From Hydnum rufescens UP504 (Eukaryota > Basidiomycota > Agaricomycetes > Cantharellales > Hydnaceae): 64,000 nt of DNA. The translations under genes were made by a program, and so were the position numbers. Within the stretch, counting starts at the first letter, position 1. Each line of letters opens with the position of its first letter. This document shows positions 24,601 through 35,085 of the stretch, piece by piece. A model generated the notes under the pieces. That model was not told the origin of the DNA. It saw only the letters and a list, made by a program, of their open reading frames with translations, and made no database searches. Location: contig MU128961.1 in NCBI GenBank assembly GCA_014904985.1, positions 185,872 to 249,871 of the forward strand, read 5' to 3'.

Positions 24601-26257
24601 GAGTGGGCTGTCTTGATTCGTGACCCACTTCAGTAACACACGTACTCCCCTCAGTCTGTAGCAGAGATGAAGGATCAACTTGAAATTCTGAAAACTGAAT
24701 GCGAAGAGATGCACGCTCAAGCCGACAAGAGCACGCCTGATGTGATCCTCGATTGGCTCGAGGCTGATGAAGAGGAGCGAGAGATGATCAAGACTGCGAC
24801 TCAGATCCGTAAGTCCAATGCGTCCTTGCAGGCCCAAGCGACTTGGATCTCGTGGAAACGTGCCAATGCGGTAAAGGCCCTCGAAACCGCTCAAATTCAT
24901 GACGAAGAATTAACAGAGGTACTTGGTTCATCCGCCGTCTTTCGTTGCTGGGACTACATTGATACGGCGGAATAGCTCGACCGAAAGTTGGAAGACCTCG
25001 ACGGTGCTCTTCCAGCTGCGCTGGCAGCACTAGAAGCGGAACATGACAAACTGAGGGCAAAGCTAGAGGAAGAACAAGCTATCGTCCAGGAAATTGAGTC
25101 ATGCGATAAGGCTGAATTGGAAGAGTTTCTTGCGGAACTGGAGGCCCAAAAGTATGCCTTGATTTTTTTTTCATTCCTGACTATGTCTAGCGGAATTACT
25201 AACCATTTTCTCTAGTGCGGAGATCGAAGATGCCGCAGCCACGGTTAGACAAACGACGGTGTATTTAGATACGCTGGAGCAAAAAGAAAAGGAGGTTCGG
25301 GCGCAAGTCAACGCCGCTCGGGCTGCCATTGATGCGGCGAACTCGATCGCGGAGCAAATGAGAGTAGATTCTCCTGAGGAAGCTGCAAGACTGACAGGTA
25401 TGGATTTACTTTGAGTATCTCTTGTGAATACAGGATATCGAGTGCATATCATACAGGGAGACTTGAGGCACTTCAATATCTTCACTCATGGCGTCTGGGG
25501 CGGATGCGAAGTGATCTCTTCGAGATCAAATACGATTCGCGAATGTCAGTATCGGTCACCTGTAAGGACTACGACGTTGAGAGTGTTAGTATCGCCCTCC
25601 TCCCGGATTCAGCAGAGCGCCGATCGCAACTCTCGCTTCTTAACGCCTTGATGTTGTCCTTTGGCGAACGGGCTGTATCAGACTTGGGAAAGCCGAAGGA
25701 TATTCGAGATGTATGTCGTCAGCCCCCGAAAGCGCTGTGAATGTCATGCTAATCATTATTGCGGACAATCCCAGATCGTTATGGCCTTGGACCAAGTATG
25801 GTCGTCTCTGACGCGTGTGGGTATTGAACTACAAACGCTCAGGATGTGGCCCCTCCAAATCGAACGATATGGAGATTATGGACTGCGCGCTACTGCGAGA
25901 GTCCTTCTGAAAACTGCGGGAGGTCGAGCAGATGTCATCTTCCTGTTCACTGAAGAGGTGCTTCGAAGTTGGCCGGCCAAAGTATTGCAGCTAGGTTTTG
26001 AGGTAGATGTCAAGTACGGTACAGCAACGTACGTGCCCCCTGATGGATACTTCGTTTCTGATTCTGCATGTACTGACAGGGTTTTTTTTTTTTCGTTCGG
26101 TTCGGAAAGACATGAAGAAGTCCTCTCCGTTGTTAGCGATAATCTGGGAGTGGCATCCCCGGCGGATTGCTACAATATACTGGCAGAGGCATGCGCAGGA
26201 TTACGCGAGGCATACGACCCCAGTAGAGTCCCTCCTGAAGAACCTATGACGCCATAA
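21613..26257 (+). CDS. SPC105: Kinetochore scaffold Spc105/Spc7/KNL1
   Basis: Outer-kinetochore scaffold of the KMN network that recruits PP1 and checkpoint proteins to chromosomes. Near the N-terminus both PP1-docking motifs are visible: KSILK (SILK type, about 21840) and RRVSFA (RVSF type, about 21997). MDMTGD (about 22413) is MELT-like, the kind of site phosphorylated by Mps1. A long disordered Ser/Pro-rich region runs to about 24240. The Spc7 domain starts near 24372 (MSLAEFVKATGHEFREV), followed by coiled coil (24660-25400) and a C-terminal globular part ending at 26257. Introns lie near 21763, 23790, 24045, 24480, 24600, 24920, 25153, 25398, 25710 and 26026. The frame also appears to jump without an intron near 22100, 22245 and 23480. 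I read these as indels in the sequence, but real decay cannot be excluded. Confidence 0.85.
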
Positions 26258-29200
26258 CCAGGTCATTCTCTCTCTTTTTACGTACACTGGGTGTCCCTTC
26301 TTGATGTGGTATTCTATCTTAAGTATTTTGTATGTATCTTGTATTGGTCACATTATAATTGTAGCGTACCGGCTGGCTATGTATGGCGTGTTCAAGCAGG
26401 GGAAACTATTGGATCCTGGAAAATGACCAACAGGCTATTTTAGAAGAAAGCGAGATAGGTGCAAGGGGCACGAGTCGTCCAACCGGTTTGAGTACCACTC
26501 GCCTCCAGTCAGCCCCTCATCACCTGAATCCAGGGGTCTCTGGAGGACAGGCACGTTTATCCACTGATAGCTCGCGGTACCTACATTCCAAAAAGGCTTC
26601 CCTCTGAGGACACTCACCCAGAAAATCACCAGTCCGCAGCACAAGGATTTGCAGAGGGGCGTATCCCATTGACCGATTGCGTCGTACGCAGCCAGTCACT
26701 CGAAGAGGTACAGTACAGTATGTCGCTCTGGAGATTGGGTACATGTATTCGAAACATCCGCGAGCGAAAAAAAAAAAAAAAGTTATATACCAGGGGGATG
26801 CACGTCCCGGCTCCTGAGTGAGGATTCGCAGCTCGTGGCTGGTTCCAATACGAGGACTTGGGAGGTGTGCGACGAAAAGCCTAAGGAAAAATAATAATAA
26901 TAATTTTTTGCTGCCTGTGGCCACTTCATCCCTTTGTTTTCGGCAGCTTCAGAGTGGCAGCAACTATGTAATAATATTGTGCCGCATTTTCACGGTGGGC
27001 ACCTCGAGCTCCTCTGGAGGGAGCCGGGGGGTTGGGGGGGGGAGGATCGGGGGCGGCTGCGCACGTAAATCGCCAAAGACAATGTGGACACACAGTACGG
27101 GCGCACGCCCTTTGCCTGTACATGCCACTCGCGATAGAATTCCTCTGACCAACATCTTAGGCTCGAGAACAATGGGGATCAAAAAGGCATTACAGTACAT
27201 CAGGGCAGGCATCCTGGGAAGAACTCTTACAGTACTCTGCAGATACTATGACCACCATGCAAAAAAAAAAAAAAAAAACAGAAAAAAAGGAAGAAAGGCA
27301 TAAACATATATATATGCATACTAGCATGCGCAAGTTCGCTCGCTCGGTTTCCGTCCCCGAAATGGGGTGGTGGAAATGAACAACCATACAATAACTGGCC
27401 ACTTTCGGAAGTCAAAGGCGGCGGAGGCGGCCTTTGTGCCTCTCGAAAAAAAGTGGTCTTGCTTGTCACCGATGCCAGTGTCAGGGATATCAGGGACGTC
27501 AGGAATATCAGTGTCAGAAATGCACCCCTCCCATCCCCCGTTCCAAGAATCTTTATCTGCAGTAGGTAGGCGAGAAAAAGATGATTGATTGATTGATTTA
27601 AAAAAAAAAAAACGTAGTCAACTTTGACCGCCCCCGGCCGGCTGGCTGAAAAGTTCTGCGAGAGGCAAAGTCGCGCCGCAGCGTGACCTTCTCGTTACAC
27701 TACTTTACTAGGCACTGCGCTTCGATTATTGCACCAGACAGGAAGAAGCAGAATGGAAAGACGTACGCTTGGACCACTTGTCATGTCCCCCTTGTCCTTG
27801 GTCCAGGGTGGGAGCGCCACTGCGCCACTGCTAAAAAAAAAAAAATTGAGCCCCCTCGAGAATTTGGGGGCCCAATCACACTGCTGTCCCCTCCGAGTCG
27901 GATACTATACTCGAAACGAAAAAGCATGTTGAAAAATTCATCCATCCATCCATCCATCCATCCCTCCATCCATTTTGCATATAAGTACAGAGCTGCAGTC
28001 TCTCTGCCTTTGTAGAGGAGACGCTCAGATCGCTTCAGATCATGCAGATGGACACAGCCAAACCCCGAGCGCATACATTACAATGAGGATACATGCAACG
28101 TTTTGCCGTGTGCTCCTCCGGGATTGAAAAAGACGAATTCTGCATGCTTTTGTGGCGGTGGCTGAGCACCCAAGAACCAACCAACCAACCAATGCTCACC
28201 CCCCGGCCCTCTCGCGATCACGTGTTGCCGCACGCCGAGCGAGAGGGGGCGGGGGCGGGGGGGCCCTTTTAAAGTCAAGATGTAAAGACATATCGAGGCG
28301 ATCGAGCACAGTAGCGGATGCTTTAATTCCCGCGTGCCGAAGAAGAGAAACGAGTTGCACATGGATCAGGAAATATTACTGTAGTCGCGATAAGGAATCA
28401 ATTTTGACAGTGTCAGTGAAGCATATCCATATCTATACAGTACAGTATATGATTTTCACTCGGAATTATTTTCACCCTTCGTACGCTTGTGAAACAGTAC
28501 CCCAGCATATATTCTCCACGAGCGACCAGAAGCTCTGTAGCGCGCAGGAGTTGTGAGAAAGAAGATCGCTCGCTGGCTCGCTTGCCTGATTTATCTAATG
28601 TATCAATTATCGTCAACCAGGAGAGCATGTTTTATGAGTTCTCTGTTCCGTTCCCTCTTTTTCTTTTTTTCTTTTTCTTTTTTCAGGACTTCATACAGGC
28701 ATCATTTCATCCCACGGTCACACCCTCTGGGAAGGGTCTGGACCACGTTGGGATGCGAGGTACATAATGAATGTTGATCCGGCCTAGATGGGCACTTGAA
28801 CACATCGAGTATAGATCTGAGCAAATCGTACAAAGACATTAATGCACAGGTTGGATGCGACCGCATAGTCGTGGCGGTGGTGGTGGAAGAACAGGGGAAA
28901 ACACGATTGGGCGACGTGTTAATAGGGGTGGACACGGAAATGGGGAATGATGATATGGGGGGAGACGTGAATGACAGCAGTGCTTTTTCTGTGATAGTGA
29001 GCGGATGAGGGTTGGGGGGGGGGGCGATCCGGGTACATAGTGTCAAGTTATGAAATCAGAGGGCGGGCGAGAAGGGAGAGGTGTAGGTCAACCCCAAGAA
29101 GCAAGTAGCAAGAAGAATGCTGGTGTGAATAGAGCGGGGGTGGGGGGTGTGTGCGAACTGGAATGGAGGTACGTGTCAAAGGGTGCATCAATAAGTAGCG

Positions 29201-29334
29201 GGATGGGAAGGAGCGGCAGTGGTTGGAGGTGGAGATATTTCGCGTGCCACAGATCCGGTTCCGTTCGAAGCCATCGCACGAACGAGGCGAGCAGGGATAC
29301 TCCCCCCCCCCCCAAACGGCTGAGAATAGCTGCG
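26258..29334. other. 3.1-kb intergenic region rich in microsatellites
   Basis: No gene is supported. The region holds an unusual density of simple sequence: poly-A runs (about 26767-26782, 27259-27276, 27599-27612, 27833-27845), AATAATAATAAT at 26888, GATT repeats at 27584-27599, CATC repeats at 27937-27972, AACC repeats at 28176-28191, CT/TTTTC runs at 28650-28685, and G or C runs (27033-27045, 28240-28263, 29300-29313). Open frames here are made by these repeats. It separates SPC105 from the 3' end of ASF1 (convergent genes). Confidence 0.6.
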
Positions 29335-30090
29335 TTATCTTGGGAATGCAGGAGGCACCGCACTCGAGGGGGCTAGGGGCTGTCCAGTTGGGGCTAGATG
29401 AAGGGCATCGTTGTTGACATACGAGGGAGCGAACGACGATGGTGGGCGCCCAAAGGACGATGGATTCGCCTGCGAGGAAAATGGTGCTTGAGGGATGGAT
29501 AAGGGCGCTGCTGGTTCTTCCGTGTCCCTGCAGAAGAGGGTTTTAGGCGCGTCAATTCCAGGCAGGCCATCATCGAATAGAAAAAAAAGGTGAGAGGAGA
29601 ATACGTACCATTTAATTGTGAATCGAGTGACTCTGGGTTTGTCTGCGAGCTCTCTGACAAGTCTATCCCAAAGGATCGGGCTGTTGGTGATCCCTCTTTC
29701 TTGGGCCTCGCGCACAGCTTGTCTCAATTCCTCCGTGTCGTACTCTGTATTCTGATAGTATCCCACGCGCACAAATTCCTGATCGCGGTAGGAGGCAGTC
29801 AGGATGATGGCGGCTACACCGAGGACGTCCGCGGGCGGGATCAGGGAGGGATCGGGCGGAGGGGAGGAGAACGTGAACGAGTTGATGCCGACTGGAACGG
29901 GCCCGACCATGCAATCATCTAGCTCCTGGTCGTATTGCTCAGAGTCAGGAGAGGATACGAATATCAGCTTCCATTCGAGATCGTCTTTCAGGGGAGAGAT
30001 GCATTCGAACGTGACGCGAAATTTGTACTCGTCCGAAAATCTGGCGGGGTTGTTGAGGAATGTCACGTCTCGTATCGTCACGATAGACAT
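29335..30090 (-). CDS. ASF1: Histone H3-H4 chaperone Asf1
   Basis: Nuclear chaperone that binds H3-H4 dimers during replication-coupled and replication-independent nucleosome assembly. Start at 30090 (minus strand). Exon 1 is 30090-29609 and exon 2 is 29527-29335, with an 81-bp intron spliced as TG|GTACGT...CTGCAG|G to restore Trp-Asp. The protein opens with MSIVTIRDVTFLNNPARF and carries KFRVTFECISPLKDDLEWKL, PVPVGINSF, PADVLGVAAIILTASYRDQEF and RVGYYQNTEY, all Asf1 hallmarks. The tail is Pro/Ser-rich, as in fungal Asf1, and ends PPAFPR. Length is about 223 aa, normal for the family. It converges with SPC105 and lies just upstream of receptor 2. No frame break is seen. Confidence 0.95.
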   Translation of the reverse strand: MSIVTIRDVTFLNNPARFSDEYKFRVTFECISPLKDDLEWKLIFVSSPDSEQYDQELDDCMVGPVPVGINSFTFSSPPPDPSLIPPADVLGVAAIILTASYRDQEFVRVGYYQNTEYDTEELRQAVREAQERGITNSPILWDRLVRELADKPRVTRFTIKWYVFSSHLFFLFDDGLPGIDAPKTLFCRDTEEPAAPLSIPQAPFSSQANPSSFGRPPSSFAPSYVNNDALHLAPTGQPLAPSSAVPPAFPR

Positions 30091-30507
30091 CTTGTGCGAG
30101 ACCTGCTAGGGTAGAGCCCGATTTGGGTTTATTGGGCGCCCACTCTTGGTGGTGGTTGACGCTGCGAGGGTAGTCAGGGGAGCTGACGTAATCGTCCATT
30201 CTTGCCCCACTTCCGAAACACGCTCATCGGCTAGGACACTCCATAACATCCCTTCGTCCGGAGATTCGGACACGGCGATTTGGAGCTTGTGTATCTGAGT
30301 CAGTCTAATGCCTGTCTCCGCAATTTAAATGTAGGCTCCAGGTACGAATTGCGTTTCTTTGCGGCCATTCCCTCCGTTAGCTACAGAATAATTTGTGTAG
30401 TAGCAAGTCTGTTTTTGCTCGCTTGCTGTCTATCCTACGGGACTGTCTCTACTAGCGGGTGTACAGTATGTGAGAGACTGCACAACAGTTGTTCCGGCGG
30501 TCAGTAT

Positions 30508-31095
30508 GTGAGGCAGCAGAACTGACTCTGCACCTGGGGGGGATCACTCTGCTGTTCTCACGACTAAGCTATTAATACACAAAGGGTTGGGCTGGGTGAG
30601 TGGGAAAGGTGATTCGAGGCTCCTCCCGGACGATGCGAGAACTCCTGTCGTCGAAGCGCTCGTCACCGGAAGGAAAACATGGCCCTCCCCACATCACTAG
30701 CCCTCCTTTGGCATCGTCGGGCCTTTGGCCTAGCGCGTCGGTATCCATTCGCTCGTCGACCAAAATACTTTGTCTCTACCGGCATGGCTGTGTAAAAGAT
30801 TGTGAAGCAATTGCTTCACCGATCTCGGTCCGTGGGGGCAGCAGATATGACACTGCGGGTGGGTGGAATTATCTGCCGCTCTCACAACTAAGCCACTCAA
30901 AAAAGTAAAGGGTGGGTGGGTGAGGAAAGAGAGTTCCTGGAGTCACCCCTCCCAGACAGCGCGAATGTCCCAAACGATGAGGACACGATGGCCGGGCAAA
31001 CAGGCTTTGGCCGACTCGGCTACTTCTCCATCTCCTCTCTGCGTCGTTATGCCTTTGGACTAAGAAGATTGTATGTATGCAGGCATGATTTTGAG
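30508..31095. repeat. Two diverged copies of a ~270-bp repeat
   Basis: Copy 1 (about 30508-30785) and copy 2 (about 30835-31095) align along their length. GGCAGCAGA-TGAC-CTGC at the left, TCTCACnACTAAGC in the middle, GGGTGAG, and CGTCGTTATGCCTTTGGACTAAG against CATCGTCGGGCCTTTGGCCTAGC at the right all match. On the minus strand each has TRGCTTAGTYG, which resembles a tRNA/SINE A box. There is no convincing B box. No protein-coding potential is conserved between the copies. Confidence 0.6.
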
Positions 31096-31300
31096 CGTTG
31101 CGAGAAAGAGTCTGCGGCCGCACTGTACATGCAGTAGAATCTGACCTAGTGATCAGATCTTCAAATCTCTATTCCGTATATTGTACTGTATCAATGGTGA
31201 AATGATCACACAAGGTCGCCTCGCCCGCGAGTGATTGCCATAGTCAATGCGTGCACAGAGATTCTACCAGCTATTGTCTTCGGTAGATTAAATTTACTTA

Positions 31301-31313
31301 CCGGGAATTGCCG
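31301..31313 (+). promoter_or_regulatory. CCGGGARTTGCCG motif upstream of receptor 2
   Basis: CCGGGAATTGCCG lies 92 bp before the receptor 2 ATG. The same 13-mer, with one difference, occurs upstream of receptor 3 and of the PAK kinase gene in the same orientation. Two CATTGTCC sites (reverse complement GGACAATG, HMG-box-like) lie just downstream, at about 31328 and 31343. Confidence 0.45.
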
Positions 31314-31404
31314 AAAAGCCTTCCTCATTGTCCTCGCTGCCATTGTCCATTTTCAATATAGAGGGGAAAATGTCTACCTCTACCCCCTCCGAGTGCCGCC
31401 TATC

Positions 31405-33065
31405 ATGTCCTCTGAACAGATTGCCTTTATCGTCATCTCTGGTATAGCCCTGATTCTAATTCTCTTACCCCTCCCATGGCATTGGAGTGCCCGCAACTAC
31501 GGAACCCTCCTCTATATTGGTTGGGCTTTTTCTGGGACTCTGATGTACTTCATCAACGCCATTGTCTGGACCGGGAATCTTAAAAATCCCGCTCCTGTGT
31601 GGTGCGATATCAGCGCCAAACTCGCTATGGGATTGGGTGTAGCGTTACCAGCGGTCTCTCTGTGTATCAATCGTCGCCTTTTCAACATTGCCACAATGAA
31701 GATCGTCGAGCTCTCTCCGCGACAGGTTTGTAGGACCTCTTAATTTGGAACTAGTCCACCCTACTTAATGCCGACTTCACTCCAGAGATTGCACCAAACA
31801 TTAATTGATTTTGGTATCGGATTGGGAATCCCAATTCTGGTTATGATCCTTCGTAAGTGAAAATCACTTCTGGGCGTATTCTTTCTTAATCTTGGCTCCC
31901 AGACTATGTTGTTCAAGGACATCGGTTTGACATCATAGAAGACGTTGGATGCGTACCGTGCGTGTTTCCTGGTGTACCCTCCCCTCCTTTGGTCTGATGT
32001 CTGGGGGACTATACAGAACCACTTATCACACTGCCTTATGATCCCTTTGGTACTGATCTGGCCACTATTGCTCGGGCTCGTCTCCATGGTCTATGGTGGT
32101 GTGTTTGTGATTTTCTGCCGTCGCCGAATTCAATGCTCAAATTGTTGCGTAGTTTTGGCTATGCGTGCTTTCATGAAACAAAGGCGAACGTTCAGCACAC
32201 TGCTCAATTCGAAGAGCTCGAATCTCAACGTCAGCAGATATCTTCGTCTCATGGCCTTGGCTGGGACAGATATCACCCTCGATCTCCCCCTCAGCAGTTA
32301 CATTGCCTATAGCAACCTCAGACACGGGTTGGCACCCTGGGTGTCATGGTCAGACACACACTACAACTTTTCTGATGTGCGTGTCCACGTACTCCCTGGT
32401 TCCAGGCTTCTCTTCTCTTATTTATTATTTCTTTTTTAGGTGAACTACGTCCCGAAAAGTTTATTACAGGAGGTCCCAGGGGCTTGGGCTACGCTTACCA
32501 TCAATCGTTGGGCGCTGCCCATGGCCTGTATCTTATTTTTCCTTTTCTTCGGGCTCGCCGGGGAATCTATCGCATTCTACCAACGTGTCATCAGGAGGTC
32601 GATTGCCCTCCTACACCTTCCTTATCGAAGCCATGCGAAACTTCAAGTTACAGCATCGTCTCCTCAAGGGTTCGTCAAATAATCCGCCTCTACCCTTATC
32701 CGTCTTTCTTATAATGCATCATCTATAGTAACATGTCTTCTAACCGGCCGGCATTCCCAAAACCAACCGCCGATGCTCAAAGCGAGCGCTCTAGGAGATC
32801 TGATGTCGAAAGCGGGTTCCGCGACGATGACGAGGAGAAATTGTTCGCATACGTCCCCCTACCTTCCCCGACCATTACATTGGCCAAATTGGATCGTGCG
32901 GTAGATCACAGCACCGATCTTGAGCATAACGACGAAAAGAATTCTCCCCCTTCATCGCCTGATACACTTCATGATTCTCTATATCCCCCCACTTTTCCTC
33001 GTTCATCTTCTCTATGGAGTCCTGGGACCCATTCCTCACCTGTTTCCGTTCGTCATAGCATTTGA
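31405..33065 (+). CDS. STE3.2: STE3-type pheromone receptor 2 (7TM GPCR)
   Basis: Mating pheromone receptor of the B locus. Inferred exons: 31405-31725, 31786-31852, 31903-31957, 32017-32098, 32153-32376, 32440-32669 and 32729-33065. The protein begins MSSEQIAFIVIS. It contains LLPLPWHWSARNYGTL, FINAIVWTGN, PAPVWCDIS and LPAVSLCINRRLFNIA in the N-terminal half, VQGHRFDIIEDVGC in a loop, LMALAGTDI and PGAWATLTINRWALP, then the last membrane helix. The splice CAAGG|GTTCG...TATAG|T at 32669/32729 avoids a TAA and joins a Ser/Pro/Asp-rich cytoplasmic tail ending VSVRHSI. Intron positions match receptor 3, so the two are paralogues; the first exons are highly similar. The nearest pheromone genes are 1.1-2.6 kb downstream. 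Confidence 0.93.
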
Positions 33066-33266
33066 TCCTTATTTCTTCTTCGACCTCGTTCCCATGTGCT
33101 TTTATTACTCAATCTTCATCCACACGTGTACTCAATCAATCATAATGCATCATATCTTTAAGCAGTACTAGTATTACATTGACCTTTAGGGTGTGATCTG
33201 GTCCAGGACCACCGGACCGAATGCAATTTGATCCAGTAGGAATAATTGCCGGATATTTTATGACGC

Positions 33267-33310
33267 AGGGTGACCTTGGCCTGATTCTTAGGTCAGGCCG
33301 AGGTCACCCT
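33267..33310. repeat. 18-bp-arm hairpin palindrome
   Basis: AGGGTGACCTTGGCCTGA (33267-33284) is followed by an 8-nt loop and the near-perfect complement TCAGGCCGAGGTCACCCT (33293-33310), with one mismatch. It lies 200 bp past the receptor 2 stop. It could be a transcription-stop or RNA structure, or the core of a small fold-back insertion. Confidence 0.7.
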
Positions 33311-33512
33311 TTCCTGAATGGTGAGATGCAGTGTTAAGTACAACCAGCACCGAAGATGTCACGTGACTTGGGCGACACGACCAAGAGACCCAGGCGCCTG
33401 AACTTTTCCATGCACGATGAAATCATGGATATGGGTGAAACCTATTTTTGGTGGGACCATCCTCTGGACCATCCCTATGTGCATGATGCTCGCATACAGC
33501 GAGAAACAAGGG

Positions 33513-33714
33513 ACAAAAGGGAACAATGGGGTCGCGGGTGGCGCTTATTGTCATGAAGAATGAGGAAGAACAAATTACCTGAATTCAACACACAACGGGA
33601 ACAATGAGCTGTGATGCGGGAGGAACAATAACTGAGAGACAATGACTTTATAATCAACGAAACAATCGACTTCAATTGTTAAGAGCGCCACACAATGGTC
33701 ACAGTTGCACAAAG
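33513..33714 (+). promoter_or_regulatory. Cluster of HMG-box-type sites (ACAATG, ACAAAAGG)
   Basis: Within 202 bp the same strand carries ACAAAAGGGA (33513-33522), ACAATG (33523-33528), ACAATG (33601-33606), ACAATA (33625-33630), ACAATG (33639-33644), ACAATC (33662-33667), ACAATG (33692-33697) and ACAAAG (33709-33714). Pheromone response elements in basidiomycetes are bound by HMG-domain factors (Prf1 type, ACAAAGGGA). The cluster lies between receptor 2 and the pheromone genes and overlaps no gene, so it is a candidate control region. Confidence 0.5.
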
Positions 33715-34211
33715 AAAAAAGTGTTGGGGTTTTCATTGTATAGAGACACTTGCGAGTACCGTCGCAACAGCAGCCCCTCCGAAGGATGTGTTGGAGTTCT
33801 AACTATCATGGCAGCTTGGAGAGTTTCAGCAGCAGCAAGAAACCACTCGGGGGCGGCGCCGTACAACACGATGAGAATTTCCTTGGTCGTACGCTCGCGG
33901 GGGCGGCTTCTCGTGAATAGGGAATGATCAACACTTCGTCGAATCTCTGAGGTACATATGTTATTTCCGACCCACAGGCGGAAGGGTGGCAGTACGGGGC
34001 TACATGACGACAATTCATATGGATAACGATTGGACCGCCCGGGTACTAACTCAACCGACGAACAAGGAAAGAAGGAAAGTGCGTGTAGGGCAAACCGCCA
34101 TAATAATGGTAAATAGAACGAAAGGTCTGGTGGCAAGGGAGAGAAATACGAGATCTAACCATTCCATGAGCTGGGTCCGGCAAGTGATTAGGACATGGAA
34201 ACGCACCACCA
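33715..34211. other. Intergenic, nothing recognised
   Basis: Short frames exist on both strands (the longest is 145 codons on the minus strand, 33699-34136), but none ends in a CaaX box or shows a domain. It separates the HMG-site cluster from the first pheromone gene. Confidence 0.4.
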
Positions 34212-34340
34212 CTAAGCGATCGTGCAGTTGGCCCATGGACGACCGGTAGGATCATGCTCGGCGTCAACAAGGATAGGGATGTCATCTTCCAACGGATGAG
34301 AATCTTCGATGTCGAAAGTGATAATTGCGAATGCGTCCAT
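34212..34340 (-). CDS. Lipopeptide mating pheromone precursor (CTIA)
   Basis: A 42-aa precursor with no intron. It starts MDAFAIITFDI, has an acidic middle (EDDIPILVDAEH) and ends ...WANCTIA, a C-terminal CaaX box. CaaX pheromones of basidiomycetes are cut internally, typically after a Glu-His or Glu-Arg pair, farnesylated on the Cys, trimmed of the last three residues and methylated. The visible EH pair predicts a mature peptide starting HDPTGRPW and ending at the Cys. Upstream on the minus strand are CCTTTTGTTC and TTTATAA, 77-99 bp from the start. Its sister at 35646-35774 shares MD...AEHDP and a CaaX ending. The product should activate a STE3 receptor of a different B specificity. Confidence 0.9.
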   Translation of the reverse strand: MDAFAIITFDIEDSHPLEDDIPILVDAEHDPTGRPWANCTIA

Positions 34341-34416
34341 TGCAAGGGAGAGGATTGATACGCGAGTTAAAGGACGTGTGTAAGTTGGATGAGGGATGGA
34401 GCCACTGTCAACCTGG

Positions 34417-34439
34417 TTATAAAGGGCGAGAACAAAAGG
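34417..34439 (-). promoter_or_regulatory. Pheromone-gene promoter: CCTTTTGTTC box plus TATA
   Basis: On the minus strand CCTTTTGTTC (34439-34430) is followed by CTTTATAA (34424-34417), with the ATG at 34340. The complement GAACAAAAGG fits an HMG-factor pheromone response element. The same arrangement precedes the other two pheromone-type genes. Confidence 0.65.
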
Positions 34440-34868
34440 TAGGTCTTTTGAAGCAATGAGCTCGAAAAGTCTTTTGTTCCCCAGATTACAAAAGGGTTTC
34501 GAAAGTGAAAGTATGCCCCATATCTTCACCCTTTCCACAGTTCGTTGGTATTCACTGCCGCCGGTCGCTCCCCATGGACGCTGTTGGAATCTCGCCTTGA
34601 TTACATAACATATACCCATATATATAACTCGGGTTTTCCCGACTTCCTCTCTCGTACCAACAGATGTATTGTTTTGTCACCCAAAGTCCTTACCGAGACC
34701 TTCAGGACAAGTATAAGCATGGATTGGTTCTGCCGCCATATCCATGTGGGCGCAACCTCTGTATCCCTTATTGTATGCTACAATATATATTTCCACTTTT
34801 TTGTAATTTGCAGCAGCAACTACGGGATTCTCATCAAGTTGGATTCACATTTTTTCCGCTCAACTCCA

Positions 34869-35003
34869 TCATAATTTTTTCCTATATTTGCATGTTTCAG
34901 GGATGAACTGACCGTGCTCTTCGTCAATGAGGATAGGAATATCTTCGATTTCGGCTTGCGCCTGGGATTCGAGTGAAAAGATAAAGTGTCCATGTTGGAG
35001 CAT
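34869..35003 (-). pseudogene. Decayed pheromone precursor, CaaX box lost
   Basis: A 44-codon frame whose middle, EIEDIPILIDEEHG, matches the intact precursor at 34212-34340 (DDIPILVDAEHD) and keeps the EH processing pair. The C-terminus reads ETCKYRKKL: a Cys is present at about the right place, but it is not followed by two aliphatic residues and a stop. Without a CaaX box it should not be farnesylated or exported. An alternative is a GTCAGT splice donor right after the EH codons, but I found no downstream exon giving a CaaX end. Its promoter still has the CCTTTTGTTC and TATA boxes, so the decay is probably recent. Confidence 0.7.
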
Positions 35004-35085
35004 GATGGAGCGAACCGGTGGGACGCGTACTATGGCGTCAGAAGTCGAATTATGACAATAGGACGTAGAAAGACGGACCTCAGGA

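Noticed and set aside
27155..27175. Minus-strand CSRA followed by stop, as a possible CaaX pheromone
   Set aside because: The middle residues are not aliphatic and the upstream frame is closed within a few codons.
33356..33556. 66-codon charged frame between the hairpin and the HMG-site cluster
   Set aside because: It overlaps the first HMG-type sites, has no CaaX terminus and no recognisable motif; probably chance.
33699..34136. 145-codon minus-strand frame near the pheromone genes
   Set aside because: No start context, domain or CaaX ending; it spans low-complexity and intergenic sequence. I examined it as a pheromone candidate because SSCCTA appears in an overlapping frame, but no stop follows it.
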